64,000 nucleotides of DNA, from NCBI RefSeq assembly GCF_000745855.1, contig NZ_KN050769.1, positions 1,264 through 65,263 on the forward strand. The letters are read 5' to 3'. Source of the DNA: Xenophilus azovorans DSM 13620 (GTDB lineage: Bacteria > Pseudomonadota > Gammaproteobacteria > Burkholderiales > Burkholderiaceae_C). Under the pieces are notes generated by a model. It did no database searches. It saw nothing but the letters and a program-made list of their open reading frames with translations, and was not told where the DNA came from. Below are positions 20,725 to 29,003 of the stretch, piece after piece. Both the position numbers and the translations under genes were made by a program. How positions within the stretch are numbered: the stretch's first letter is position 1; each line of letters starts with the position of its first letter.

Positions 20725-21212
20725 ACACGACGACGACCCGGCCGTTCAAGGTGCTGGGCATCCAGCAGATCGCCATCGGCGGGCCCGACAAGCAGCGCCT
20801 GGCCACCCTGTGGGTGGACATGCTGGGCCTGGAGCGCACCGGCACCTTCAAGAGCGAACGCGAGAACGTGGACGAGGACATCTGCGCCATCGGCGAAGGC
20901 CCCTTCAAGGTCGAGGTGGACCTGATGCAGCCGATGGACCCGGAGAAGAAGCCGGCGGTGCACGCCACGCCGCTCAACCACGTCGGCCTGTGGATCGACG
21001 ACCTGCCGAAGGCTGTGGAATGGCTGACGGCACAGGGCGTGCGCTTCGCGCCCGGCGGCATCCGCAAGGGCGCGGCGGGCTTCGACATCTGCTTCCTGCA
21101 CCCCAAGGGCAGCGAGGAATTTCCCATCTCGGGCGAGGGCGTGCTGATCGAGATGGTGCAGGCGCCGCCGGAGGTCGTCGAAGCCTTCGGCCGGCTCGCC
21201 GCTACGCGTTGA
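20721..21212 (+). CDS. VOC-family protein, possible methylmalonyl-CoA epimerase
   Basis: A 163-residue glyoxalase/bleomycin-resistance-fold protein with two beta-alpha-beta-beta-beta modules. Context (mutase, meaB, pccA, pccB) makes the missing epimerase, which turns (S)- into (R)-methylmalonyl-CoA, the obvious candidate. The second-half metal His is present ([10 protein letters not shown]), as is the C-terminal Glu (GVLIEMVQ). In the first strand, where epimerases and glyoxalases carry a His (DHIAI-like), this protein has IQQIAI, with Gln. That could alter metal binding or mean another VOC reaction. Its ATG overlaps the bioB stop (ATGA). Its last 11 bases overlap the convergent Lrp gene. Confidence 0.75.
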   Translation: MNTTTTRPFKVLGIQQIAIGGPDKQRLATLWVDMLGLERTGTFKSERENVDEDICAIGEGPFKVEVDLMQPMDPEKKPAVHATPLNHVGLWIDDLPKAVEWLTAQGVRFAPGGIRKGAAGFDICFLHPKGSEEFPISGEGVLIEMVQAPPEVVEAFGRLAATR

Positions 21213-21687
21213 CCACCTTCTTCACCGGCGGTTTCACGTCGCTCTTGCTCGCCGGCAGCATCGGCTGGTGCTCGCGCGCCGGGTTCAGGATGATCGAGGT
21301 CGCCGTCTCGGTGAGCAGGCAGAACTTGGTGACCACCGCGTCCAGGTGCGCCACGTCGATGACGGCGATCTCGATGACCCAGCTGTCCTCGCCGGTCACG
21401 TTGTAGGCGTTGATGCACTCGGGCGTCTCGCGTACCAGCTTGACGACGCGGGCGTACTCGGCGCGGCCGACGCGCACGATGGCGCGGATGCCGTAGCCCA
21501 GCTTCGCCAGGTCCACCGACGCGCGGTAGCCGGTGATGACGCCGGCCGATTCGAGCTTGCGCACGCGCTCGGTCACGGCGGGCTGGCTCAGGTGCACGCG
21601 GCGGCCCAGCTCGGCCATCGAGAGGCGGGCGTCGGCCTGCAGCTCGGCCAGGATGCGGGTGTCGTAGGCGTCGAGTTCGGGATTCAA
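21202..21687 (-). CDS. Lrp/AsnC-family transcriptional regulator
   Basis: A 161-residue regulator. The N-terminal winged helix is typical ([20 protein letters not shown], then [19 protein letters not shown]). The C-terminal RAM/ligand domain has the conserved [16 protein letters not shown] stretch. The initiator is TTG at 21687, chosen because GGAAGGAG lies eight bases upstream. It diverges from an EamA-type exporter, which it probably controls, as Lrp-type proteins often do for amino-acid exporters. A short Lys/Pro-rich tail ([15 protein letters not shown]) extends beyond the usual domain end. Confidence 0.92.
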   Translation of the reverse strand: MNPELDAYDTRILAELQADARLSMAELGRRVHLSQPAVTERVRKLESAGVITGYRASVDLAKLGYGIRAIVRVGRAEYARVVKLVRETPECINAYNVTGEDSWVIEIAVIDVAHLDAVVTKFCLLTETATSIILNPAREHQPMLPASKSDVKPPVKKVVNA

Positions 21688-21697
21688 GGCCGGCTCC

Positions 21698-21713
21698 TTC
21701 CATGTCCGTGGAA
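21698..21713. promoter_or_regulatory. Inverted repeat in the lrp/exporter gap (possible Lrp operator)
   Basis: TTCCA (21698-21702) and TGGAA (21709-21713) flank six bases and overlap the ribosome-binding site of the Lrp-type gene. This is a plausible place for autoregulation and for control of the divergent exporter. A self-complementary CATGCATG (21747-21754) lies on the exporter side. Confidence 0.35.
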
Positions 21714-21787
21714 ATGAAGGCGATCCTAGCGCCGATGCCTTGAATCATGCATGGATGAACGGCCATCGCTTTCATACCATGCAGGGC

Positions 21788-22702
21788 ATGTCTTCCTCCG
21801 CCGCACCCCTGCGCCCGCCGGGTTCCCCGGCCTTCGGCCTGCCGCCGCTGCTGTGGCTGTGCCTGGCCGCCACCTGGCTGGTGTGGGGCTCGACCTACCT
21901 CGCCATCAAGGTGGCGCTGGTGAGCTTCCCGCCCTTCCTGCAGATGGGCTCGCGCTTCCTCGTCGCCGGCGCGCTGCTGGCCGCGTGGATGCGCTGGCGC
22001 GGCGCACCCTGGCCGAGCCGGCGGCAGTGGCTGCATGCGCTGGCGGTCGGCGGCCTGATGCTGGGCGGCGGCATGGGCGGCGTGGGGCATGCCGAGCAGT
22101 CGGTCGGCTCCGGCCTGGTGGTGGCCTTCATCGCAGTGGTACCGCTGATGATCGCGCTGCTCAATTCATTGTGGGGCGTGCGGCCCTGGTGGCTGGAAGG
22201 GGCGGGCATCGCGGTCGGCCTGGGCGGCGTGCTGCTGCTGACGCAGGGCCGCGGCTTCCAGGCCTCGCCGGCGGGGCTGGCGGCCATCTGCATCGCCTGC
22301 GCCTGCTGGTCGCTGGGCAGCGTGCTCAGCCAGCGCAGCCTGCCGCTGGCGCCCGGCGCGATGGGCTTCGCCAGCGAGATGCTGTGCGGCGGCGTGGTGC
22401 TGATGCTGCTGGCCGCCGCCAGCGGCGAGCGCATGGCCTGGCCGCCGCGCGCCGACGCGGCCGCGGCGTGGCTCTACCTGGTGGTGTTCGGCTCGCTGGT
22501 CGCCTTCAACGCCTACATGGTGCTGCTGGCGCGGGCGCCGTCCGGGCTGGCGGCCAGCTACACCTTCGTGAATCCCGTCATCGCCATGCTGCTGGGCGTG
22601 GGGCTGGCCGGCGAGGTGGTCACGCCCTTCGAGTGGGCGGCGGTGGGCGTGGTGCTGGCCGGCGTGCTGCTGCTGCTGGCCAACCACGCCCGGCGGCGCT
22701 GA
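21788..22702 (+). CDS. EamA-family (DMT) exporter, YedA-like
   Basis: A ten-helix drug/metabolite transporter of about 304 residues. Two EamA repeats are visible: the first begins at LCLAATWLVWGSTYLAIKVAL, the second near ICIACACWSLGSVLSQRSLPL, and the last helix is VVLAGVLLLLANHARRR. It most resembles YedA/RhtA-type exporters of amino acids or small metabolites. Several in-frame ATGs exist (21740, 21755, 21779, 21788) and none has a good ribosome-binding site; I chose the last because the earlier residues overlap the regulatory gap. It is divergent from the Lrp-type gene, which supports an amino-acid export role by inference. Confidence 0.88.
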   Translation: MSSSAAPLRPPGSPAFGLPPLLWLCLAATWLVWGSTYLAIKVALVSFPPFLQMGSRFLVAGALLAAWMRWRGAPWPSRRQWLHALAVGGLMLGGGMGGVGHAEQSVGSGLVVAFIAVVPLMIALLNSLWGVRPWWLEGAGIAVGLGGVLLLTQGRGFQASPAGLAAICIACACWSLGSVLSQRSLPLAPGAMGFASEMLCGGVVLMLLAAASGERMAWPPRADAAAAWLYLVVFGSLVAFNAYMVLLARAPSGLAASYTFVNPVIAMLLGVGLAGEVVTPFEWAAVGVVLAGVLLLLANHARRR

Positions 22703-22708
22703 GGGGCT

Positions 22709-23815
22709 TCAGTCCCCCCAAACCTCGCGCGCCGTCTCGATCACCAGGCGCAGCTTCGCGCGCTGCGCCTCCACCGCGATGTTGTTGCCGTGCACGGTGC
22801 TGGAGAAGCCGCACTGCGGCGACAGCGCCAGTTGCTCCAGCGGCGCGTACTTGGCGGCTTCGTCGATGCGGCGCTTGAGCGCGCCCTTGTCCTCCATGTC
22901 GCCGAACTTGGTGGTCACCAGGCCCAGCACGACGGTCTTGCCCTTGGGCAGGAAGCGCAGCGGCTTGAAGTCGCCGGAGCGCGCGTCGTCGTACTCCATG
23001 AAGTAGGCGTCCAGGTCCATCTCCTTGAGCAGCGCCTCGGCCACCGGCTCGTAGTTGCCGGCGGCGGCGTGCGTGCTCTTGAAGTTGCCGCGGCACAGGT
23101 GCATCGCCAGCAGCATCCCCGGCGGCTTCTGCGCCACGACCTTGTTGATGAACTTCGCGTAGCGGTGCGGCAGCTCGTTGGGGTCGTCGCCGCGCTGGCG
23201 CGCGGCCTCGCGCATCTTCTCGTCGCACAGGTAGGCGAGGTTGGTGTCGTCCATCTGCACGTAGGTGCAGCCGGCGGCGGCGAGCGAGCGCAGCTCGTCG
23301 CCATAGGCCTTGGCCACGTCGTCGTAGAAGTCGGGTTCCAGCTCGGGGTACGCCTCCTTGCTGATGCCGGCGCGCCCGCCGCGGAAGTGCAGCATGGTGG
23401 GCGAGGGGATCGTCACCTTGGGCGTGTGGCCGGCCGAGACCTGGCTCTTGAGGTATTCGAAGTCCGCGAGCTGGATGTTCTTCGCGTGGCGCACCTTGTC
23501 GATGACGCGCATGACAGGCGGTGCCAGCTCTTCCGTGCCGTCGGGCTTGCGGATGGTGACGGGGATGTCCGTCTTCACGCCGCCGAGCTGTTCCAGGAAG
23601 TCGATGTGGAAGTAGGTGCGGCGGAACTCGCCGTCGGTGATGCTCTTGAGGCCCACGTCCTCCTGGAACTTCACGGTCTCGGTGATGGCCCGGTCCTCCA
23701 CCTCGCGCAGTTGCTCGGCGCCGATCTCGCCCCGGGCCTTCTGTTCGCGGGCATCGAGCAGGTACTTCGGGCGCAGGAAGCTGCCGACGTGGTCGTAGCG
23801 GGCAGGCAGTTGCAT
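22709..23815 (-). CDS. Cobalamin-independent methionine synthase-like protein (MetE C-terminal family)
   Basis: A 368-residue protein equivalent to the catalytic half of MetE (YxjG/YxjH or core-MetE type). The start HVGSFLRPKYL, the segment ITDGEFRRTYFH, VQMDDTNLAYL and the zinc ligands HLC (AMHLCRGN) and Cys (PQCGFSS) fit this family. It would transfer a methyl group to homocysteine or a related thiol; the methyl donor of the short forms is not settled. AGGAG lies seven bases before ATG 23815. It converges with the exporter, with six bases between stops. No S-adenosylmethionine or B12 riboswitch was recognised in its leader. Confidence 0.9.
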   Translation of the reverse strand: MQLPARYDHVGSFLRPKYLLDAREQKARGEIGAEQLREVEDRAITETVKFQEDVGLKSITDGEFRRTYFHIDFLEQLGGVKTDIPVTIRKPDGTEELAPPVMRVIDKVRHAKNIQLADFEYLKSQVSAGHTPKVTIPSPTMLHFRGGRAGISKEAYPELEPDFYDDVAKAYGDELRSLAAAGCTYVQMDDTNLAYLCDEKMREAARQRGDDPNELPHRYAKFINKVVAQKPPGMLLAMHLCRGNFKSTHAAAGNYEPVAEALLKEMDLDAYFMEYDDARSGDFKPLRFLPKGKTVVLGLVTTKFGDMEDKGALKRRIDEAAKYAPLEQLALSPQCGFSSTVHGNNIAVEAQRAKLRLVIETAREVWGD

Positions 23816-23917
23816 GAGGGTCTCCTGAAAGGCGGTGGGAACGGGCGGCGCGGCGCGGCCGTGCCGCGCTGAACTGGTTCTTGACTGTAACGTTTTCGCG
23901 CCCGTCCGGCAGCGGCC

Positions 23918-25627
23918 TCAACGGCAGTGGAAGCTCGCCGCGTCGTCGATGCTGCCCCGACCGTCGTGGCGCGGCTGGGCCGGCCAGGCGCACAGCGGGC
24001 GGGTGCGGCCGGGCCACGCCACCTCGGGGTTCTCGGGCCGCGCGCGCGCCACGATGCGCGTGGGCGCCTCGCCCTGCTCGACCCACTTCACCAGGGCGGA
24101 GAGCCCGTCGTACTGGTCGGTGGCCGGGCCGCCGCTGCAGTGCGCCATGTTCGGCACCGTGAACAGCCGGGCGATGCCGTCGGTGCGCTCGCCGTAGCGT
24201 GCGCGCAGCCGGTCCAGGTAGCGCACCGTGTCCTTCACCGAGAACACCGGATCGCTCACGCCGTGGAAGAACAGCAGCTTGCCCCCACGCCGCACGTAGG
24301 CGTCGACGTCCGGCGACTCGGCAGCCACCATCTGCATCGCCGATTCGCGGAAGGGACCGCCGGCGGCGTGGACCTTCGCCGCGTCGCGCGCCGGGTCGAA
24401 GCCCATGGCGTAGGCCCAGAAGTCGGTGGTGACCGTCGGCGGCGTCGTGAAGAACATCGCCAGCGCGCCGGTCATCAGCGTGAGGTTGCGCGCGTTGGCC
24501 TCGCCCTGCTGCGCATCGCCGAACTTCCAGCGCGTCCATTCGCGCGAGTGCAGCCCAGCGTCGAAGGTCCAGTCCGAGTAGATCACCCGGCCCTGCGCGT
24601 CCTTCGCGCCGGCGAAGGACTTCTGCAGCGCCTCCACCTGCGCGGGGCCCAGGCAGGCGGCGGTCTTCGCGCCCCGGCAGCGCAACTCGGCGGGATCGAA
24701 GCGGCAGGCGGGCCAGTTGTCGACGATACCGTCCTTCAGGCCGTCCAGCGCGTCGCAGCGCGCCAGCACCGTGCGGGTGAGCAGTCGCATGTCCGCCGGC
24801 GAGAAGGCCTTCGCCAGCACCGGCCGCCCGGCGGCGGGCGGCGCCTGCTCGGCCGCGGCGCGGGCGTAGAGCTGCGTGTCATAGACCGCCTGCACCGAGG
24901 CCAGCGGCACGCGGTAGGCCGGTGCGGAGGCGATCACGCCGTCGAACATGTCGGGGTAGCGCTGCGTCATCATCATCGCCTGCCGCCCGCCGTTGGAGCA
25001 GCCCACGAAGTACGAGCGCCGGGGCGCCTGGCCGTAGTGCGCCGCGATGAGCTGCTTGGCGGCGCGGGCCGTTTGCGCCATCGCGTTGTAGCCGTTGTCG
25101 GCGCGTGCCTGCGGGTCCAGCCCGAACTGGTAGGGGCCGTTGGGGCCGGGTTCGTTGAGGTGGCCGGTGTCGGTGAAGACCACGGCGTAGCCCTGCAGCA
25201 GCGCGTTGCCGGTGTTGCCGCCGCCGGTGAGCACGCCGATCGCGTCGCGCAGCACGCCGTCGGTGCCGCCGCCGCCCTGGAAGAAGAAGCGGCCGTTCCA
25301 TTCGGCGGGCAGCCGCAGGTCGAAGCCGATGGCGTAGGGCTTGCCGTCGATGCCCGTGCGCTCGGCGATCCTGCCTTGCACGTGGCAGTGCGCCGGCACG
25401 CGGGCGGTGCTGCCCGGTGCGCCAGGCTGGATGCCGGTGAGCGCGATGCTGCCGGCGGGCACAGCCTCGGCCTGCGTGAGGCGGGTGTCCGCCACGGCAA
25501 TGCCCGCCAACTGCGCACAGCCGACGGGGGCTGCTGCCGTCCCGCTGCCGGGGCCGGCGTCTCCAGGTTGAGCGCAGCCGGCCATCAGCGTGGCTGCGGC
25601 GGCGGCCGCGACGAGGGCGCCACGCAT
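23918..25627 (-). CDS. Tannase/feruloyl esterase-family hydrolase, predicted lipoprotein
   Basis: A 569-residue secreted alpha/beta hydrolase. The N-terminus has a lipobox (ATLMAGC, Cys18), so it is probably membrane-anchored. The family's CS-D-HC arrangement is complete: Cys210-Ser211 in VGCSNGGRQ, Asp in GVSDPVF, and His-Cys in NMAHCSGG, where the two cysteines normally form a disulfide holding the triad. It would cleave aromatic esters such as ferulates or gallates, or another bulky ester. It is the third gene of a leftward unit after a DUF3237 gene and a Bug binding protein, three bases from the latter. Confidence 0.92.
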   Translation of the reverse strand: MRGALVAAAAAATLMAGCAQPGDAGPGSGTAAAPVGCAQLAGIAVADTRLTQAEAVPAGSIALTGIQPGAPGSTARVPAHCHVQGRIAERTGIDGKPYAIGFDLRLPAEWNGRFFFQGGGGTDGVLRDAIGVLTGGGNTGNALLQGYAVVFTDTGHLNEPGPNGPYQFGLDPQARADNGYNAMAQTARAAKQLIAAHYGQAPRRSYFVGCSNGGRQAMMMTQRYPDMFDGVIASAPAYRVPLASVQAVYDTQLYARAAAEQAPPAAGRPVLAKAFSPADMRLLTRTVLARCDALDGLKDGIVDNWPACRFDPAELRCRGAKTAACLGPAQVEALQKSFAGAKDAQGRVIYSDWTFDAGLHSREWTRWKFGDAQQGEANARNLTLMTGALAMFFTTPPTVTTDFWAYAMGFDPARDAAKVHAAGGPFRESAMQMVAAESPDVDAYVRRGGKLLFFHGVSDPVFSVKDTVRYLDRLRARYGERTDGIARLFTVPNMAHCSGGPATDQYDGLSALVKWVEQGEAPTRIVARARPENPEVAWPGRTRPLCAWPAQPRHDGRGSIDDAASFHCR

Positions 25628-25630
25628 CGC

Positions 25631-26641
25631 TCAGTCCGCCTTGAAGCCGGTCGCCTTGACCACTTTGCCCCAGGTGGCCGTGTCGCTGGCGATGATGCTG
25701 GCGAAGGCCTGCGTGCTGGTGCCGGTGGCGCGGAAGCCGGCGTCCTCCATCTTCTTCTGGCCGTCGGGCGACTGCATGGCCCGCACGATGCTGGAGTTGA
25801 GCTTCGCCACGATCTCCGGTGGCGTCTTGGCCGGAGCGACGATGCCAAACCAGGCGCTGAACTGCAGGTTCGGGTAGCCCAGTTCCTTGAAGGTCGGCAC
25901 GTCCGGCAGCATCGGAGAACGCTGCTCGCCGGTGCTGGCAAGCCCGGTGAGCTTGCCGGCCTTGACGTTGGGTGCCGACAGGCCGACGCTGGCGAAGGCA
26001 CCGGCCACGTCGCCGCCGATGATGCCGGCGAGCGCGTCGCCGGTGGAGCGGTAGTGCACCGCCTCGGGCTGCAGGCCGACCGTGTCGCCCAGCCGGTACG
26101 CGCCGAAATGCCCCAGCGTGCCGGCGCCGAAGGTGCCCATGAACAGGCTCTTGCGTTCGCGCGTCCAGTCCACGAAGGCCTTGAAGGTGCGGGCCGGCAC
26201 TTTCTGCGGGCTGGACACCAGCACGAAGTCCGAGGTCACGACCTGCGACACCGGGACGAAATCCCGAGCCGGGTCGTAGGCCAGCTTGCTGTAGGTGCTG
26301 GGCGCGATGCTGAGCATGCCGGTCTCGGCCAGCAGCAGCGTGTAGCCGTCGGGCTGCGCGCGGGCGGCTTCGGAGGCGGCGATCAGCCCGCTTGCGCCGG
26401 CCTTGTTGTCGACGACCACGGCCTGGTTGTTCCAGCCCTCCGAGAGCTTCTGCGCCAGCAGCCGGGCCACGATGTCGGGCCCCGTGCCGGCCGCGAAGCC
26501 CACGATGATGCGCACCGGGCGGCTGGGGTAGGAAGTCGCGTTCTGCGCGGCGGCCGGGCTGGCCAGCGCGAAGGTGGCGCAGGCCGTGGCGGCGAGGACG
26601 AGGGCGCGGCGCTGCGCGCCCGCGGCAGGGGCGGTCGTCAT
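25631..26641 (-). CDS. Bug-family (TctC-like) tripartite tricarboxylate-type substrate-binding protein
   Basis: A 336-residue periplasmic protein with a signal peptide ending near ASPAAA before QNATSYPSRP. The hallmark YPSRPVRIIVGFAAGTGPDIVARLLA, VDNKAGASGLIA and PDGYTLLL identify the Bug/TctC family, greatly expanded in Burkholderiales. No TctA/TctB membrane genes are nearby, so it is one of the many orphans. Position between an esterase and a DUF3237 protein suggests that it binds the carboxylate released by the esterase; that is inference. Confidence 0.93.
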   Translation of the reverse strand: MTTAPAAGAQRRALVLAATACATFALASPAAAQNATSYPSRPVRIIVGFAAGTGPDIVARLLAQKLSEGWNNQAVVVDNKAGASGLIAASEAARAQPDGYTLLLAETGMLSIAPSTYSKLAYDPARDFVPVSQVVTSDFVLVSSPQKVPARTFKAFVDWTRERKSLFMGTFGAGTLGHFGAYRLGDTVGLQPEAVHYRSTGDALAGIIGGDVAGAFASVGLSAPNVKAGKLTGLASTGEQRSPMLPDVPTFKELGYPNLQFSAWFGIVAPAKTPPEIVAKLNSSIVRAMQSPDGQKKMEDAGFRATGTSTQAFASIIASDTATWGKVVKATGFKAD

Positions 26642-26674
26642 GGGATGTCTCCTGGAGGAACGAGGGAACGGGGG

Positions 26675-27154
26675 CTACTGCACGGCGAAGAAGCGCATCA
26701 CCACCTGGGCCGGGTGGCGCACGCCGACGCCGATGAACAGCCGCTCGGTGATCCAGTGCAGCGCCTTCGACGTCGTCTCGAAGCGCGGGCTGCAGCGGAA
26801 GTAGATCTGCGCCGGGTCCACCGGCTCGCCGCGCAGCAGGCGCTGCATGGCCTCGGGCGGCGCGGTGCGGATGGCGTGGTTGCGCACGTAGATCAGCTCG
26901 CCGGCCTCGGTCTCCAGGCCGTAGCGTGCGTCCAGCTCGGAGGCGGTGTCGCTGGCGATGCGCTGGAAGTCCGCGCCGCCCGGCAGCACCCGCGCGCGCC
27001 AGCCTTCGCCTTCGGCGCTGCCGCCGAGGATGGGCACCACCCGGCGCAGGCCCTGCGCGCCCTGGCCCAGCACCAGCGGCTCGCCGACGTCGACGGCCAC
27101 GTCGGCAAAGCGGGCGAGGGCGGGCATGCGCAGCGGATCGGTGTCGTGGTTCAT
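26675..27154 (-). CDS. DUF3237 domain protein
   Basis: A 159-residue protein from ATG at 27154 (MNHDTDPLRMPALARFADVA). The family pattern is visible: VDVGEPLVLGQGAQGLRRVVPILGG, GGADFQRI, DARYGLETEAGELIYVRN and the C-terminal GVGVRHPAQVVMRFF. The function of DUF3237 is not established; it is often found beside aromatic-compound genes. It is the first gene of the leftward unit with the Bug protein and the esterase, and starts 47 bases from the divergent LuxR-type gene. Confidence 0.88.
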   Translation of the reverse strand: MNHDTDPLRMPALARFADVAVDVGEPLVLGQGAQGLRRVVPILGGSAEGEGWRARVLPGGADFQRIASDTASELDARYGLETEAGELIYVRNHAIRTAPPEAMQRLLRGEPVDPAQIYFRCSPRFETTSKALHWITERLFIGVGVRHPAQVVMRFFAVQ

Positions 27155-27201
27155 GCGGCTAGCGTAAGTCCGCTGGCGCGCGAGGGCGGTCATCCTGGAA
27201 G

Positions 27202-28029
27202 ATGACGGACTTTCCCCAGTCCCCGCTTTCTTTCCCTCCCATGCGTACCTGGACTCCCGACCCCGCCGGCGCTCCGGCGCTGCTGGCCGAGCGCATGCCG
27301 CAGGTGGTGCCGGCCCTGGGCGAGACGGACTTCGGCACGCGCCTGCTCGATGCACTGGGCGAGGCCCTGCCGGTGGGCTCCTTCTCCGTCTACCGCACCG
27401 GCCCGCGGCCGGCGATCTTCGTCAGCGGCAGCCGGCACCTGCCCGACACCACCCGCGACTGCTGGCACGCCTACCTGTCGGGCCCGATCCGTGCCGACCG
27501 CACGTTGCGCGACGAGCGCCTGCCCAGCTTGCGCGTGTGCCACATCACCGCGCGCGAGGTGCCGCCCGAGCACCGCGCCAAGGTGTACGAGGCGCACGGC
27601 GTGGTCGAGCGCGTCTCGGTGGTGGAGGACGAGCCGGCCGGCGACGGCTCGCTGTTCGCCGTCAACTTCTACCGCCACCAGCACCAGCGGCCGCTGGGCG
27701 ACGCGCACCTGGCCGACTTCGGCAGCGCGGGCCGGCTGCTCATGGCGCTGGCGCGCAAGCACGTGGCGATGACGCAGCGCGGCGCATCGCCCGAGGCCGA
27801 TGCGGCGGACCTGCACGGGCGCCTGCTGGCGCGCTGCCCCGCGCTGACGGTGCGCGAGGCCGAGGTCTGCCTGCGCCTGCTGCGCGGCATGACGCAGGAA
27901 GGCATCGCCGCCGACCTGGGGCTGGCGCTGCCGACGGTGAAGACTTACCGCAACCGTGCCTTCGGCCGGCTGGGCATCCACTTCCGCAGCGAGCTGTTCG
28001 CGCTCATGCTGCTGCGGGAGGCGCCGTAG
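27202..28029 (+). CDS. LuxR-type HTH transcriptional regulator
   Basis: A 275-residue protein. The C-terminal LuxR/FixJ helix-turn-helix spans about residues 212-268 (LTVREAEVCLRLLRGMTQEG, then LGLALPTVKTYRNRAFGRLG). The N-terminal 200 residues show no receiver Asp pattern and no clear autoinducer motif, so the signal is unknown. MTDF at 27202 and MRTW at 27241 are both possible starts. It is divergent from the DUF3237-Bug-esterase unit and is its likely regulator. Its last 26 bases overlap the convergent aldo-keto reductase gene. Confidence 0.87.
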   Translation: MTDFPQSPLSFPPMRTWTPDPAGAPALLAERMPQVVPALGETDFGTRLLDALGEALPVGSFSVYRTGPRPAIFVSGSRHLPDTTRDCWHAYLSGPIRADRTLRDERLPSLRVCHITAREVPPEHRAKVYEAHGVVERVSVVEDEPAGDGSLFAVNFYRHQHQRPLGDAHLADFGSAGRLLMALARKHVAMTQRGASPEADAADLHGRLLARCPALTVREAEVCLRLLRGMTQEGIAADLGLALPTVKTYRNRAFGRLGIHFRSELFALMLLREAP

Positions 28030-28990
28030 GCGCCGCCTCGGCGCTGGCCGCGTCCAGCCGCGCGAGGGTCGCGGCATCGAGCCGCAGTTCGGCGGCTTGG
28101 CGCAGTTCGTCCAGTTGCGCCAGCGAGGTGACGCTGGCGATGGGCGCGGTGATCGACGGACGCGCGATCTGCCAGGCCAGCGCGACCTGCGCCGGCGTTG
28201 CGCCGTCGTGGGCCGCGGCGGCCTCGTCCAGCGCCGCCAGGATGCGCAGGCCGCGCGGGTTCAGGTACTTGGCCGTCGTGCTCTTGCCGCGCGCGCTCTT
28301 GGCGGCATCGGCCTCGCTGCGGTACTTGCCCGTGAGGAAGCCCGCCGCCAGCGCATAGAAGTTGATGACGCCCACGTTGCGCTGCACGCACAGCGGCTCC
28401 AGCGCCTCCTCGTACACCGCGCGGTCGTACAGGTTGTACAGCGGCTGCAGCGACTCGTAGCGCGGCAGGCCCAGGCGCTCGGCCACGTCCAGCGCCTCGG
28501 CCAGGCGCGGCGCCGTGTGGTTCGATGCGCCGATGGCGCGCACCTTGCCGGCGCGGATCAGGTCGGCGAAGGCGCCCAGCGTCTCTTCCAGCGGCGTGTC
28601 GGCGTCGTCGTCGTGCGACTGGTACAGGTCGATGCGGTCGGTCTGCAGGCGCTTGAGCGAGGCCTCCACCGCCTCGCGGATGTAGCGCGGGCTCAGGCCC
28701 TTCCTGCCTTCGCCCATCGGCTTGCCCACCTTGGTGGCCAGCACCACGCGGTCGCGCTTGCCGCTGGCGCGCAGCCACTTGCCGATGATCGTCTCCGACT
28801 CGCCGCCCACGTGGCCCGGCACCCAGGTCGAGTACACGTCGGCGGTGTCGATGAAGTTGAAGCCGGCGTCCAGCCAGGCATCGAGCAGGCGGAAGGAGGC
28901 GGCTTCGTCCACCGTCCAGCCGAACACGTTGCCGCCGAAGGCGAGGGGGGAGACCTGCAGGCCGGAGCGGCCGAGGGGCTTCAACTGCAT
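28004..28990 (-). CDS. Aldo/keto reductase
   Basis: A 328-residue NADPH-dependent TIM-barrel oxidoreductase. The catalytic tetrad is visible: Asp and Tyr in FIDTADVYS, Lys in VLATKVGKP, His in DLYQSHDDD. The cofactor part is present as IGASNHTAP and NFYALAAGFLTGKY. The subgroup looks like the YajO/tas-like AKRs acting on sugars or aldehydes; the substrate is not evident. GGAAG lies eight bases before ATG 28990. The 3' end overlaps the LuxR-type gene by 26 bases, and the Ala/Pro-rich last 15 residues fall in that overlap. The gene starts 14 bases after the tolA stop. Confidence 0.92.
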   Translation of the reverse strand: MQLKPLGRSGLQVSPLAFGGNVFGWTVDEAASFRLLDAWLDAGFNFIDTADVYSTWVPGHVGGESETIIGKWLRASGKRDRVVLATKVGKPMGEGRKGLSPRYIREAVEASLKRLQTDRIDLYQSHDDDADTPLEETLGAFADLIRAGKVRAIGASNHTAPRLAEALDVAERLGLPRYESLQPLYNLYDRAVYEEALEPLCVQRNVGVINFYALAAGFLTGKYRSEADAAKSARGKSTTAKYLNPRGLRILAALDEAAAAHDGATPAQVALAWQIARPSITAPIASVTSLAQLDELRQAAELRLDAATLARLDAASAEAAPTAPPAAA

Positions 28991-29003
28991 GGCATGCTTC
29001 CTT

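Noticed and set aside
22700-22720. Bidirectional terminator between the exporter and the MetE-like gene
   Set aside because: The GGGG/CCCC stem is only four to five bases and overlaps coding sequence, and no T-run follows.
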